A DNA stretch of 64,000 bases from Caldicellulosiruptor hydrothermalis 108 (GCF_000166355.1 NC_014652.1:2144928-2208927), one strand, 5' to 3'; shown: positions 1 through 8,927, counted from the stretch's first letter. A program made the numbers and translations. The notes: generated from the sequence alone by a model not told the origin.

Positions 1-1
1 T

Positions 2-778
2 TGCAGAATCTCAAAGCTTTTTCCTGCTGCAGTGATGATTGAAATCTTAGACGAAAAAGGAGACAGTCATAACAAAGAGTATGTAAAAAGCTTGGCAAAG
101 AGGTTTTCAATACCTGTTACCACAATTGATGAGATTGAAAAATATATTCTATTAAGCCACTCCACAGTCCAAAAAGAAGCTGAGGCAGACCTTCCCACAC
201 AGTATGGAAAGTTTAAAATTTTTGCTTTCAAAAACTATTTTTCTCAAAAAGAACATGCTGTGCTAATAAATGAGACCTTTAATCCAAGCCAGCCGGTAAA
301 TGTAAGAATACACTCTTCGTGCAAAACGGGAGATGTTTTTCACAGTTTAAGGTGCGACTGTCATCAGCAGCTTGAATTTTTCTTGCAGTTTATGGCAGAG
401 AACAAAAACTGCATGCTCATTTATCTTGACCAGGAAGGAAGAGGAATTGGATTTGCCAATAAAATAAAGGCATATGCACTTCAACAGCAAGGTTTTGATA
501 CCTATGAGGCAAACAATCTACTGGGCTTTGACGATGATTTAAGAGATTACTTCGATGCTCTGCATATTTTAAGGTTCTTTGGTATAAGCAAAATTAATCT
601 TGCAACATCCAATCCTGAAAAGGTTTCTTTTTTGCAGGATTGCGGAATTGAGATTTTAAAGAGAATATCTATTCCGATTGTTATAAATCCATATAATAGG
701 AAATATATACATTCGAAAATATTAAAGAAAAAGCATGAAATCTTAATAAAAGGAGAGGATGGCTTTGAGAACTTTTGA
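2..778 (+). CDS. ribBA: Bifunctional riboflavin protein RibBA, 3' part (GTP cyclohydrolase II domain); 5' end outside the window
   Basis: The reading frame is open from the left edge. Its first residues match the C-terminal end of DHBP synthase (RibB). GTP cyclohydrolase II follows; it turns GTP into the pyrimidine precursor of riboflavin. Visible motifs are the zinc-binding SSCKTGD...LRCDC cysteines, the DQEGRGIG loop and the downstream [11 protein letters not shown] segment. An ATG at 32 is internal, so I treat the CDS as partial and fused to ribB rather than as a stand-alone ribA. It overlaps ribH by 20 bases, as expected for an operon with translational coupling. The function is sure; the fusion is inferred from the residues before position 32. 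Confidence 0.92.
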   Translation, partial: CRISKLFPAAVMIEILDEKGDSHNKEYVKSLAKRFSIPVTTIDEIEKYILLSHSTVQKEAEADLPTQYGKFKIFAFKNYFSQKEHAVLINETFNPSQPVNVRIHSSCKTGDVFHSLRCDCHQQLEFFLQFMAENKNCMLIYLDQEGRGIGFANKIKAYALQQQGFDTYEANNLLGFDDDLRDYFDALHILRFFGISKINLATSNPEKVSFLQDCGIEILKRISIPIVINPYNRKYIHSKILKKKHEILIKGEDGFENF

Positions 779-1232
779 AGGTAGCTTTCAAGGAAAAGAT
801 TTGAAATTTGCAATTGTCATTTCAAGGTTTAACTCATTTATCACAGATGAGCTTTTAAAAGGATGCTTAGATGGTCTTAAGCGGCATGATGTGGACAGTG
901 AAAATATCGACGTATATTATGTACCAGGTGCTTTTGAAATACCACTTGTTGCTAAAAAGCTTGCAAAGTCAAAAAAATACAATGCAATAATTGTACTTGG
1001 TGCAGTGATTCGCGGCAGCACACCACATTTTGAGTATGTAAGCGCAGAAGTATCAAAAGGCATTGCAAACGTCTCCTTAGAACAAGAAGTTCCAGTCATA
1101 TTTGGTGTTCTGACATGCGACACAGTTGACCAGGCAATCGAAAGAGCGGGCACGAAAGCAGGAAACAAAGGATTTGACGCAGCTCTGTCTGCCCTGGAGA
1201 TGGCAAATTTGATGAAAAATATTTCTTTTTAG
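759..1232 (+). CDS. ribH: 6,7-dimethyl-8-ribityllumazine synthase
   Basis: A 157-residue protein of normal length for RibH, the penultimate step of riboflavin synthesis. It condenses the ribityl-aminouracil with DHBP to form lumazine. Seen motifs are ISRFN near residue 22, the PGAFEIP loop near 56-62, [14 protein letters not shown] near 82 with the catalytic histidine, and [11 protein letters not shown] near 111. The ATG at 759 has an AGGAGAGG Shine-Dalgarno starting at 751 and lies inside the end of ribBA. It is the last gene of the operon, since a hairpin terminator follows within 10 bases. Confidence 0.97.
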   Translation: MALRTFEGSFQGKDLKFAIVISRFNSFITDELLKGCLDGLKRHDVDSENIDVYYVPGAFEIPLVAKKLAKSKKYNAIIVLGAVIRGSTPHFEYVSAEVSKGIANVSLEQEVPVIFGVLTCDTVDQAIERAGTKAGNKGFDAALSALEMANLMKNISF

Positions 1233-1236
1233 AGAA

Positions 1237-1268
1237 AAAGTTGGCTCAATAAAAGAGCCAACTTTTCT
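1237..1268 (+). terminator. Rho-independent terminator after ribH
   Basis: Inverted repeat AGTTGGCTC / GAGCCAACT with a short AATAAAA loop, followed by a T-rich tract (TTTTCTTTT). It ends the rib operon. Confidence 0.85.
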
Positions 1269-1315
1269 TTTATACTTTTAAAAATGACATTTGGTCACTT
1301 TGGAAAGTATTTCAT

Positions 1316-1345
1316 TTGAGCTGAATAAAAACCTGGCTTTATAAT
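1316..1345 (+). promoter_or_regulatory. Predicted sigma-A promoter for the LysM protein
   Basis: TTGAGC at 1316-1321 and a perfect TATAAT at 1340-1345 are separated by 18 bases and lie 38 bases upstream of the ATG at 1384. Only the pattern supports it. Confidence 0.5.
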
Positions 1346-1383
1346 GAAAATATATTAAAACTTTTGAAAGAGGCGGGGTTTTT

Positions 1384-2907
1384 ATGAAAAGATTATTGAG
1401 ACTTTGGCTGTTTGTTACTACTGCTATAGTCTTATCTTTAGTCATAGTTTCTCCTTCGTTTGCCTCTGATATTCAAAAAGAAGAAGCTCTATTTTTTGAT
1501 GCAAATGGCAACCCATCTTATATCACCATTATTAACAAAAGTTCAGTAGCATATCTCTCTCCTTATGAACTTTCAAGGATACTGGGTGGAAGTTTTGCTT
1601 TCGATCCAAAAGACTATAACTTTCTTCAGTCAAAGCTTATCGTTGACCAAAATGAACTTATATTCAAGCTCGATAGCAATGTGGTGACATTCAATGGAAA
1701 AAACTTTTATATGGACGGACCAATGCAAATCATACAAAATAGAATTTGTGTACCTTATTCTACTTTCAAAACTTACTTGAATTTATTTGAATATCGTCAT
1801 TATACATCAGGAAAACGAATGATATTCAAGCCAAACGGAAACTACATAGTCTACAGTGTTCAAAGCGGTGACTCTCTCTGGATATTGTCTCAAACTTTCG
1901 GAACATCTATTGAAACTATTAAAAGCCTCAATAGCCTTACAAGCGACACACTCTATGTTGGACAAAAGCTAATTGTAAAAAAGGTAAGTATTAACCCTGT
2001 CCAAATTACTGGAATAATAAAGTGGTGGACATATGTAAAAGCTTTTCCATCTTCGTCAGCACAAAATCTATTTTATCTTACCCAAGGACAAACTGTAAAC
2101 ATCATTGGAAAGCAATCAGAATTCTATAAAATTTCATCAGCAAAAGGAACTGGCTTTGTTTCAATCTGGGCAGTAGATATAAAACAAGATATTTCTGACG
2201 TCTCAAAACCAAGTAGCTATTTTTATTCTTATATACCTGTTGATACTTCAGGTGACTATGTAAGCTATACATACTACAAGGTGCAAAGTGGAGATACAAT
2301 ATGGTCGATTGCAGTAAAATTTGGAATACCCGACTATGAACTTATGTCGGCAAATAATTTGAATGAAAACTCATACATCTATGCAGGACAAACCTTAAAA
2401 GTGCCTGTTCACACAGTTGCTGTGCATTTAAATGAGTACGGAGTTGAAATGCTCGACTGGTTTTCGCAGGGAAATTATGTATTCCCAATCGGCAGCGTTG
2501 GCAAGTTTATTGACATCCAGACAGGAAAATATTTCTTTGCAAAAAGGACAATGGGTGCAAGCCATGCCGATGTAGAAACCTTGAGCTTTAAAGACACTCA
2601 AATCATGAAAGAGATATTTGGTGGCAGCTGGACATGGGAAAGACGTCCGTTCATACTTGAAGTAAAAGGAAGAAGAATAGCCGTGTCAGTTTCTGGCATG
2701 CCACACGCAGGGGTGGACGGCGTTCCTTACAATCAAAATGTTGCAAACAGAAGCGGTGGATATGGCTACGGTCCAAACCTTGATACAATTGTAAATGGAA
2801 TGGATGGACATTTTGATGTGTATACATTCAATGGACTTCGCCACAAAGACAATCAAATTGACCCTCAGCATCAGCTGACAGTTTCGGTTGCAGCAGGCTT
2901 AAGATAA
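1384..2907 (+). CDS. Secreted protein with copper-amine-oxidase-N-like domain, two LysM repeats and a conserved C-terminal domain
   Basis: 507 residues. A signal peptide ends near ASPSFAS (about residue 28). Residues about 30-150 resemble a Cu-amine-oxidase N-terminal-like domain, common on clostridial surface proteins. LysM repeats lie near 155-200 (YSVQSGDSLW) and 297-342 (YKVQSGDTIW), with an SH3-like stretch between them. LysM binds peptidoglycan, so the protein should sit in the wall. The last 150 residues form a separate domain rich in conserved-looking His and Asp (SHADVE, GMPHAG, MDGHFD, LRHKDN); I have seen this type in clostridial LysM/SH3 proteins but know no activity for it. It is monocistronic, with its own promoter and terminator. 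Confidence 0.8.
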   Translation: MKRLLRLWLFVTTAIVLSLVIVSPSFASDIQKEEALFFDANGNPSYITIINKSSVAYLSPYELSRILGGSFAFDPKDYNFLQSKLIVDQNELIFKLDSNVVTFNGKNFYMDGPMQIIQNRICVPYSTFKTYLNLFEYRHYTSGKRMIFKPNGNYIVYSVQSGDSLWILSQTFGTSIETIKSLNSLTSDTLYVGQKLIVKKVSINPVQITGIIKWWTYVKAFPSSSAQNLFYLTQGQTVNIIGKQSEFYKISSAKGTGFVSIWAVDIKQDISDVSKPSSYFYSYIPVDTSGDYVSYTYYKVQSGDTIWSIAVKFGIPDYELMSANNLNENSYIYAGQTLKVPVHTVAVHLNEYGVEMLDWFSQGNYVFPIGSVGKFIDIQTGKYFFAKRTMGASHADVETLSFKDTQIMKEIFGGSWTWERRPFILEVKGRRIAVSVSGMPHAGVDGVPYNQNVANRSGGYGYGPNLDTIVNGMDGHFDVYTFNGLRHKDNQIDPQHQLTVSVAAGLR

Positions 2908-2942
2908 AGAAGGAACGAGTAATACTATTAAACAAAATTAAA

Positions 2943-2975
2943 AGGGATTAGTAACTTCTTGTCATTACTAATCCC
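2943..2975. terminator. Hairpin between convergent genes
   Basis: Inverted repeat GGGATTAGTAA / TTACTAATCCC with a 10-base loop lies between the LysM gene and the convergent GGDEF pseudogene. The T-tracts are weak on both sides, so it may serve either direction. Confidence 0.6.
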
Positions 2976-3040
2976 TTACTCTTTATATTAAAATACACTA
3001 AAACAGTAGTTTTTGTTAAAAAATCTTGCACTGCATCGCC

Positions 3041-4260
3041 CTATATGGTCTCATACTTTATTTTCTCACTTTCACTCTTCACACAATTTCTCCCTGCTTT
3101 CTTAGCTTCATAGAGCAGATCATCTACACGTACAAGAATACTATCAATTGTATCTTGCTCTTTGAATCCTGCTACACCAAAGCTCGCAGTCACATGCCCA
3201 ACCACTGGTAGTTTCATACTGCTTATATGTTCACGAAGCTCTTCGGCCACTTTTACAGCATTATTCACCGAAGTCTCTGGCAATAGAATTATAAACTCTT
3301 CACCTCCCCACCGTGCAAAATAGTCGGTTTTGCGTATCCTTCTCTTTACCGTCTCAGCAACTCTCTTGAGCACTACATCTCCCATGGCATGTCCAAAATT
3401 ATCATTTATTTTTTTAAAGTGGTCTAAGTCAAACATAATAAGAGAAAATGACTTCCCATTTCTCTTCGTTCGCTCTATCTCTTTTTCTAACATTTGCATA
3501 AAAAATCGACGATTGTAAATGTTCGTTAATGAGTCAGTAATAGATTGCTTATAAATTAGTTTTTCGAATTTCTTTCGTTCAGTTATATCACGCAAAATTC
3601 CTATTGCATGCCATGCATTATTAATCTTCACAGCAGAAAGAGAAAGTTCAACATAGATTTCATGACCTTTTTTGTGTTTCGCCTTCAATTCTATTGTTTT
3701 CCCTAAAACAGCTCCTTTGCCAGTTTGTTGAAATTTCTTAAAACCCTCTTTATAAAGGTGGTACACTTTTTCGTCATTTATAACTAATCTATGTAACTCA
3801 GCCCCCATTACTTCCTCTTTGGAATAGCCTAATAGTCTTTCTGCCGCAGGATTCCAAAATGTTATACACCCTTCACTATCAAGCATTATAATAGCATCGT
3901 GAACATATTCGGTGATGATACTTAAGATCTTGTTTTGTTCCCTTAGCTCTTTCTCCATCTGGATGCGTTCACTTATATCAATTATAAAGGCTATACATAA
4001 CTTTTTACCCATATATTGTACAAGTTGGAGATGGACTTCTACTGGATAAAGAGAGCCATCTTTCCGGCGGTGAACAGTAGTGAAAACAATGTGGTTGTTT
4101 TCACTATAAGTTAAGTCAGAAAGCAATTTTTTGAAACTTTCCAAATCAAATTCAGGTTTTAAATCAAGTGGAGTGAGAGCTTTTAGTTCCTCCTCAGTAT
4201 ATCCTAAATTTTTTCGTGCTCCACGATTTACAGCGAGAAACTTTAGGGTTTCAGGAGAAA
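3041..4260 (-). pseudogene. GGDEF signalling gene, 3' fragment (end of PAS2, PAS3, GGDEF)
   Basis: This is the C-terminal half of a broken receiver-PAS-PAS-PAS-GGDEF protein. In the frame that is open after the (AT)6 tract it reads FSPETLKFLAVNRGARKNLGY, a typical PAS core, then a second PAS (VNRGAR... and FWNPAAERLLGYS) and a diguanylate cyclase domain with the active GGEEF signature (ARWGGEEF). An internal ATG at 4144 could allow a shorter product of 367 residues containing PAS and GGDEF. Diguanylate cyclases make c-di-GMP from two GTP. The catalytic half is intact, so residual activity is possible if it is translated from an internal start. Confidence 0.85.
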
Positions 4261-4826
4261 ATATATATATATTTCGTTGAGTGAATCTTCAAATAAACGT
4301 TTGTAAAGCATCAGTTCTTCTTCAACTCTCCAGCGCTCAGTAATGTCAAATATTATTAAATATAACACCACCTTATTTTCATGATGTATATAAGATGGAT
4401 AAACTTCTACTATTCGCTCTTCTCCATTTGCCAATCGATGAATACAAATCAGTGAATTATTACCATTCCTTAAGGTTTCTTCGTATTTCTTCAAAGCTTC
4501 TACTCTGGTAGAACAAAGAATTGCTTCTACATTCATTTGCAAAAATACTTCCTTAGGATAACCATAAAAATTGCAAGCTGCTCTATTTGCACCCATAATC
4601 TTTCCTGTTTCAGGATCAATAATCAGCATAATTGCATCACTTGAGTCAAATAAACTATGAAAAAGCTCCTGTTCTTTTTTTACTCTCTTGTTTGTCTCAT
4701 ACAATTTAAAAGCCATTTCTATAATAGAGATAAGTATATGCTCATCCATTCCTTTTACTACATAGCCATACCCCGTAATTGAGCGGATTTTTTCCATAAT
4801 CTCTCTACTTGTGTTAGCAGTAAGAA
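4243..4826 (-). pseudogene. GGDEF signalling gene, middle fragment (end of receiver, PAS1, start of PAS2)
   Basis: The reading frame carries the end of a receiver domain (LTANTSREIMEKI...GYVVKGMDE) and one PAS domain (residues around DSSDAIMLIIDPETG and RAACNFYGYPKEV). It runs out of frame in the (AT)6 repeat at 4261-4272 and stops at 4243. Five AT units instead of six would continue the frame into the PAS2 core and on into the downstream GGDEF fragment. The upstream part of the receiver lies across the inserted element. Confidence 0.85.
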
Positions 4827-6185
4827 GTGAACTACCGCCCACCTATAGAGGTGGTGGCTTTGTGAGAAGTTTGGTAGGCTTTCAAGCTACCCTTATTCTC
4901 ACAGGGTGGTTCACACACCCACTACTGGTTATCTGCTTCTTCACAGACTCACCAGCTACTTTCTCAACTATATTTATTGCCCCATTTATATCTGCATTAA
5001 CTACATGCCCACATCTTCTGCATACGTACAATCCCCTGTGTTTCCTATTGCTCTTATCTACTATCCCACATCTGCTGCATCTTTGTGATGTATAGCTCTC
5101 ATCTATTTCCATGTACCTTATACCATAGTGCTTGCATTTTGCTTCCAATTTTCTCTTGAACTTGTCATATGGTATACTCACAAAATTTTGATTATTCACC
5201 CTACCAAGATTTATCCCCTGTTTGATATCTTCTAACTGCCCTACCACTATATTACCTATCCTCTTTTCTAAACAGTGCTTAATTACAAAATTCACAGTCT
5301 GATTTAAAAAATTGTCAATTATATGCTGTCTTTTTAGAGAAATCTTTGCAAGTTTTGAGCCCATTTTGATTCCCTGTTTTGAGTATACACTTTGAAGTCT
5401 TGCCCTTTGTTTGTTGTACCATCGGTTGACTGATTTTAAAAACCTACCCTCTATCAAAAAGGCAGTCCCAATGGTATCAACAATAGCAGCAAAATTGTTT
5501 ACTCCTAAATCTATCGCTAAATATCTGCTCGGGTCAAGAATGTTCATCTGTTCTTTTTCCTCATACACATACTCAATCTCAAACCATCTGCCACAAAACT
5601 TCGGTATTATCCTGACTTCACTGAGCTTTTTGTCTGAAATAATTTGTGGCAGTTCAAAATACAAGTATCTTACACCAAACTCTTTCGCAAAACCCCTACC
5701 AAGACTCAATCGTACTTTTTTGCCTTCCATTTTGAACTGATCCTTAGGAAAAACAATTTGGTACATCCCGTCCTTTGGCAGATATTTTGGTATTGAAACT
5801 TTTTTATCTGTTTTCTCTTCTTTTTTGGCTTTCAAAAGACCTAAAAAGGATTTAAATGTTTCATCTACAGAAATAAGTGTTTGCTGAGCAACCTGTGATG
5901 GCAAAAGTCTGTAATTTTCGTTTTCTTTCACAAGATGATATACACTTTCATATCGCAGATATTCCTGAGTTTTAAAATAGTGTTGCCTTACTTGATACAA
6001 AGCATAATTGTACAAGTTTTTTGAAAAATGGCAAAGCATTCGCAGTAGTCTGTATGTTTGTTTATCACATCTTATATGATTTTTCTGAGTTTTGTACATT
6101 TAACATCACCTGAAGAATATTGTACCATATTTTTAGCAATTCATCTCCATCTTTTAGAAGATGGAGTCTTCTTGCTTAATTCTCG
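4827..6185 (-). mobile_element. IS1341-type (IS200/IS605 superfamily) TnpB element, copy 1
   Basis: 1359-bp element, the same length as the copy at 19437-20795. Left end (in tnpB orientation) is CGAGAATTAAGC at 6185, next to a subterminal hairpin CTCCATCTT/AAGATGGAG. Right end is GTAGTTCAC at 4827, preceded by a CCACC/GGTGG hairpin. It is flanked by TTTAT on the left-end side and has no target duplication, as is usual for this superfamily. It carries only tnpB and no tnpA, so movement would need a transposase from elsewhere. It sits within the receiver domain of a signalling gene. Removing exactly these bases restores ...DIPILFLTAN... in frame, which confirms the boundaries. Confidence 0.93.
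4882..6099 (-). CDS. tnpB: TnpB RNA-guided nuclease (IS1341 type), copy 1
   Basis: 405 residues. The RuvC-like catalytic residues are visible as Asp197 (LAIDLGVNN), Glu290 (VVGQLED) and Asp370 (NADINGAIN). A zinc ribbon has Cys341, 344, 360 and 363 (CSRCG...CRRCG). Family knowledge: TnpB is an RNA-guided DNA nuclease that uses an omega-RNA from its own 3' end and right end, and helps keep the element at its site. The ATG follows AGGTGATGTTAA. The protein is identical to copy 2 except Glu379 here versus Gly in copy 2. All catalytic residues are present, so it should be active. Confidence 0.93.
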   Translation of the reverse strand: MYKTQKNHIRCDKQTYRLLRMLCHFSKNLYNYALYQVRQHYFKTQEYLRYESVYHLVKENENYRLLPSQVAQQTLISVDETFKSFLGLLKAKKEEKTDKKVSIPKYLPKDGMYQIVFPKDQFKMEGKKVRLSLGRGFAKEFGVRYLYFELPQIISDKKLSEVRIIPKFCGRWFEIEYVYEEKEQMNILDPSRYLAIDLGVNNFAAIVDTIGTAFLIEGRFLKSVNRWYNKQRARLQSVYSKQGIKMGSKLAKISLKRQHIIDNFLNQTVNFVIKHCLEKRIGNIVVGQLEDIKQGINLGRVNNQNFVSIPYDKFKRKLEAKCKHYGIRYMEIDESYTSQRCSRCGIVDKSNRKHRGLYVCRRCGHVVNADINGAINIVEKVAGESVKKQITSSGCVNHPVRIRVA

Positions 6186-6459
6186 ATAAAATAGGAATAT
6201 CCGAAAACTGTTGAATTAAGTAAGTAGTTTCTATCCCGTCAATCTTCCCTTCAAGTTCAATATCCGTAAGAATTAGATCAATATCATTGCGGCTCTTCAG
6301 TCTCTCAATAGCATCTTCCCCTGTAGTTACTATCTCTGCACAATAACCGTACTTGCCTAAAATTTCTGCGGTAATCTGGGCACTTAGTCTACTGTCCTCT
6401 ACAATTAAAATCTTTTTACAGCTAACTCCATCCATCAGTAGTGCTACCTCTCTCCTCAT
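6186..6459 (-). pseudogene. GGDEF signalling gene, 5' fragment (receiver domain, N-terminal part)
   Basis: The fragment encodes the first 90 or so residues of a response-regulator receiver: KKILIVEDSRLSAQ at the start with the acidic pair, and the phosphoacceptor Asp in LILTDIELEG. It breaks after DIPIL, where the TnpB element enters; reading on gives ten foreign residues and a stop at 6154. The start may be the ATG at 6459 or the downstream ATG that begins MDGVSCKK. The gene lies 24 bases after the HD-GYP gene, so synthesis and breakdown of c-di-GMP were probably co-transcribed. A free truncated receiver lacking its last strand and helix is unlikely to fold. Confidence 0.85.
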
Positions 6460-6483
6460 ACCCCACTTTTAATGACTTAAAAT

Positions 6484-7602
6484 TTAATACTTACAATTTA
6501 ATTTATTTTCTTCTTTTGTATCAGCAATTGAATTTGACTTTTCATTTGTAAAGTCGTTAAGTGAAGATAAAATGGTTATGTTCAGGTTTTTTGTCAACTC
6601 TAATAAATATGGTTCATCAACAAAATCATCTTTTATTTTTAATACCTTTACATCTGGCCTCAAAGGAAAACTTCTATGGTTCCTAACTACTATTCCAACC
6701 ATCCCATTACTCAGTTGCACAATCGTCCCTACAGGATAAGGGAAAACTCGATGCATAAATCCATTGACTACTTCATTATCAAAATGAATTCCTGCCTGAG
6801 AGATTATGTATTCAAAAGCCTCATGGGGTGGAAAAGCCTTTCTGTAAGTTCTGGTAGATATTAAAGCGTCATACACATCTGCTACAGAAATAATTCTGCC
6901 ATAAAGGCTAATCTGCTTTCCTTTTTTCTTATTAGGATAACCTTCTCCATTGTATTTTTCATGATGGTCTATTATCCCACTACATACCAACAGGGAAAAA
7001 CCCATATCCTTTGCATATTTATAACCCCATATAGGATGCATCTTTACCTTCTCAAACTCTTCTTCTGTTAACTTTCCTGGTTTATTTAGTATTTCTTGAC
7101 CTATAAATTTTTTGCCAATATCATGTAATAATGCCGACATTCCTAAATTGTATAACTCGTTCTTATTTAACTTCATTTCGATACCTATCAATAATGAAAT
7201 TAACGTAGTATTCACAGAATGAGAGTATAAATATTCATCAATTGATTTTAATTCAACAATATTAAGATAGGCATCAGTTCTTGTTAATTCTTCCACTACA
7301 TCAATTATAACCTTTTTAATCTCTTCAATACTCGAGTCGTAAGATAATTCCTTTTCAGCAATAAGATGTAATATTTTCATCATTTTCAACTTTAACTGCT
7401 GAGGAATCACATCTGAAGGAATTATCCCATAGGAGATTTCATCTTCGATATATATACCATTAAATTTTTTCTCCTTTAATCTTTCTATGTAGAAATCATT
7501 GAGCACCACACCAGCTCTGAGAAGAATATTTCCATTTAAATCTACAATATCTTTTCCAACAATCATTCCTTCTTCTAAATGGTCGATGTCAACAAACCTC
7601 AT
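6484..7602 (-). CDS. HD-GYP domain c-di-GMP phosphodiesterase
   Basis: 372 residues with an N-terminal region of about 110 residues (MIVGKDIVDLNGNILLRAG, a common DUF3391-like lead), then an HD-GYP domain: His128, the HD pair His160-Asp161 in LLHDIGK, His213-His214 in DHHEKYNGEGYP with GYP at 221-223. The family hydrolyses c-di-GMP using a two- or three-metal site, and all these ligands are present. A tail of about 80 residues follows. The ATG has GAGGAGACAGCAA before it. It is the gene just upstream of the broken GGDEF gene and likely formed a matched make/break pair with it. Confidence 0.9.
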   Translation of the reverse strand: MRFVDIDHLEEGMIVGKDIVDLNGNILLRAGVVLNDFYIERLKEKKFNGIYIEDEISYGIIPSDVIPQQLKLKMMKILHLIAEKELSYDSSIEEIKKVIIDVVEELTRTDAYLNIVELKSIDEYLYSHSVNTTLISLLIGIEMKLNKNELYNLGMSALLHDIGKKFIGQEILNKPGKLTEEEFEKVKMHPIWGYKYAKDMGFSLLVCSGIIDHHEKYNGEGYPNKKKGKQISLYGRIISVADVYDALISTRTYRKAFPPHEAFEYIISQAGIHFDNEVVNGFMHRVFPYPVGTIVQLSNGMVGIVVRNHRSFPLRPDVKVLKIKDDFVDEPYLLELTKNLNITILSSLNDFTNEKSNSIADTKEENKLNCKY

Positions 7603-7642
7603 TTGCTGTCTCCTCTTTTTCTAAAATCTAAGGTAAACGTTT

Positions 7643-7656
7643 TGTACCACGGTACA
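7643..7656. promoter_or_regulatory. 14-base perfect palindrome upstream of the HD-GYP gene
   Basis: TGTACC AC GGTACA sits 41 bases upstream of the HD-GYP start, beside a TATAAA-like hexamer on the minus strand (about 7658-7663). A transcription-factor operator is possible. I do not recognise the regulator. Confidence 0.35.
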
Positions 7657-7683
7657 CTTTTATACTTTACCCGTTTTTAGAAA

Positions 7684-8199
7684 TTATACTATACTTTCAA
7701 GTACACTAACAATCTCTTTATTGAACAGTTCAGTATCTTTTAGAATCCTCAAAGCTGCTTTTTTGCTCTTTGGAAAACGATAAGGTCTGTAGCTCGTAGT
7801 TGCTTCAAACACATCCACCACAGCAACTATTTGTACAACTATTGGTAGTTCATCTTTTTTCTTCTTCCAATATCCTGTTCCGTTTAATCTCTCATGATGA
7901 TATAAAGCTGATAAACATACTAATTCATTAACATTTGATTCTTTTAATAAATCATATCCATATTGAGTATGTTGCTTCATAATTTCAAATTCAGTTTTGG
8001 TTAAGCAACTTCTTTTGTTAAGGATTCTCTCATCAATATAAAGTTTCCCAATATCGTGAAACAAACCACAAGTGAAAAGAAGCCTTCTATCGAGGTCAAA
8101 AGGTTCTGCAAATTTTTGACACAATTTGGCTACATTGATTGAATGTGTCATAACACTGTTGGGCAGGGAAAAGAATGCCCACATTACATTTTTATCCAT
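7684..8199 (-). CDS. Small HD domain protein, HD-GYP-like
   Basis: 171 residues, almost only an HD domain. HD pair in FHDIGKLY, then HTQYGYDLL and HHERLNGTGYW, which corresponds to the GYP motif but with Trp in place of Pro. Metal ligands appear present, so phosphohydrolase activity is plausible; c-di-GMP as substrate is less certain than for its neighbour. I choose the ATG at 8199 because AGGGTG lies seven bases before it; the upstream ATG at 8223 has no ribosome-binding site. It lies between radC and the HD-GYP gene on the same strand. Confidence 0.75.
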   Translation of the reverse strand: MDKNVMWAFFSLPNSVMTHSINVAKLCQKFAEPFDLDRRLLFTCGLFHDIGKLYIDERILNKRSCLTKTEFEIMKQHTQYGYDLLKESNVNELVCLSALYHHERLNGTGYWKKKKDELPIVVQIVAVVDVFEATTSYRPYRFPKSKKAALRILKDTELFNKEIVSVLESIV

Positions 8200-8234
8200 T
8201 AAAAAACACCCTACATGTGACATAAAATATTTCT

Positions 8235-8927
8235 TTAGAGCTGCGGCTGGGGCAGCATCCCATTTTGCGCAAAGCTGTAATACTCATCTTTGGCCACTAT
8301 AAAATGGTCATTTACGGCAACACCTATTGTAGAAAGAGCATTAACAATCTTCTGAGTTGTCTTAATGTCATCCATTGAAGGTCTTACCGACCCACCTGGA
8401 TGATTATGAGCCAAAATTACACTGCTTGCATTGTAGCGAATAGCACATTCAACAACTTTTCGCGGATATACCACTGCTTCTTTAACTGTACCCTCAAAAA
8501 GTGGCACAGAATATATCACATTTAACTGGGTATCAAGGCAAATAACGTAAAACACCTCATTTTTCCTGCCAACAAACAAACTCTTTATGTACTCTGCTGC
8601 TACTTCTACATTCCTCAGCTGAAAGGTTTTTCTATTTTTATCAACAAGATACCTTCTTGATATTTGAGAAATAAGAGATATCAAAATAGCAGAATTTTCT
8701 CCAACGCCTTTTACCTTTTGAAGTTCTTTTGGGTGAGCTTCAAATACATTTGATATGCTTCCAAAAGTTGAAATTAACCTGTGTGCAATCTCATTTGTGT
8801 CTTTCCTTGGAATGCTGAAAAATAAAAGAAGCTCCAACACCTGATGATCTTCAAAACCATCAAGCCCTTGTTCGATAAATCTTCTTTTGAGCCTTTCTCT
8901 GTGCCCTTCATGCACGTTTTGAGACAT
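8235..8927 (-). CDS. radC: RadC/UPF0758 JAB-domain protein
   Basis: 230 residues. A helix-hairpin-helix region (VKGVGENSA) precedes a JAB/MPN-like metalloprotease fold with the HNHPGG motif and the downstream Asp in RPSMDD. Members are named RadC from an early and doubtful link with DNA repair; the true role is unknown. The length is normal. It begins the minus-strand run that continues into the HD genes. A TATAAT-like -10 is visible at 8975-8980 on the minus strand, without a clear -35. Confidence 0.9.
   Translation of the reverse strand: MSQNVHEGHRERLKRRFIEQGLDGFEDHQVLELLLFFSIPRKDTNEIAHRLISTFGSISNVFEAHPKELQKVKGVGENSAILISLISQISRRYLVDKNRKTFQLRNVEVAAEYIKSLFVGRKNEVFYVICLDTQLNVIYSVPLFEGTVKEAVVYPRKVVECAIRYNASSVILAHNHPGGSVRPSMDDIKTTQKIVNALSTIGVAVNDHFIVAKDEYYSFAQNGMLPQPQL

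Noticed and set aside
4811-5740. Plus-strand reading frames inside TnpB copy 1 (and the matching minus-strand frames in copy 2)
   Set aside because: They are mirror images of the tnpB gene with poor starts and are repeated only because the element is repeated.
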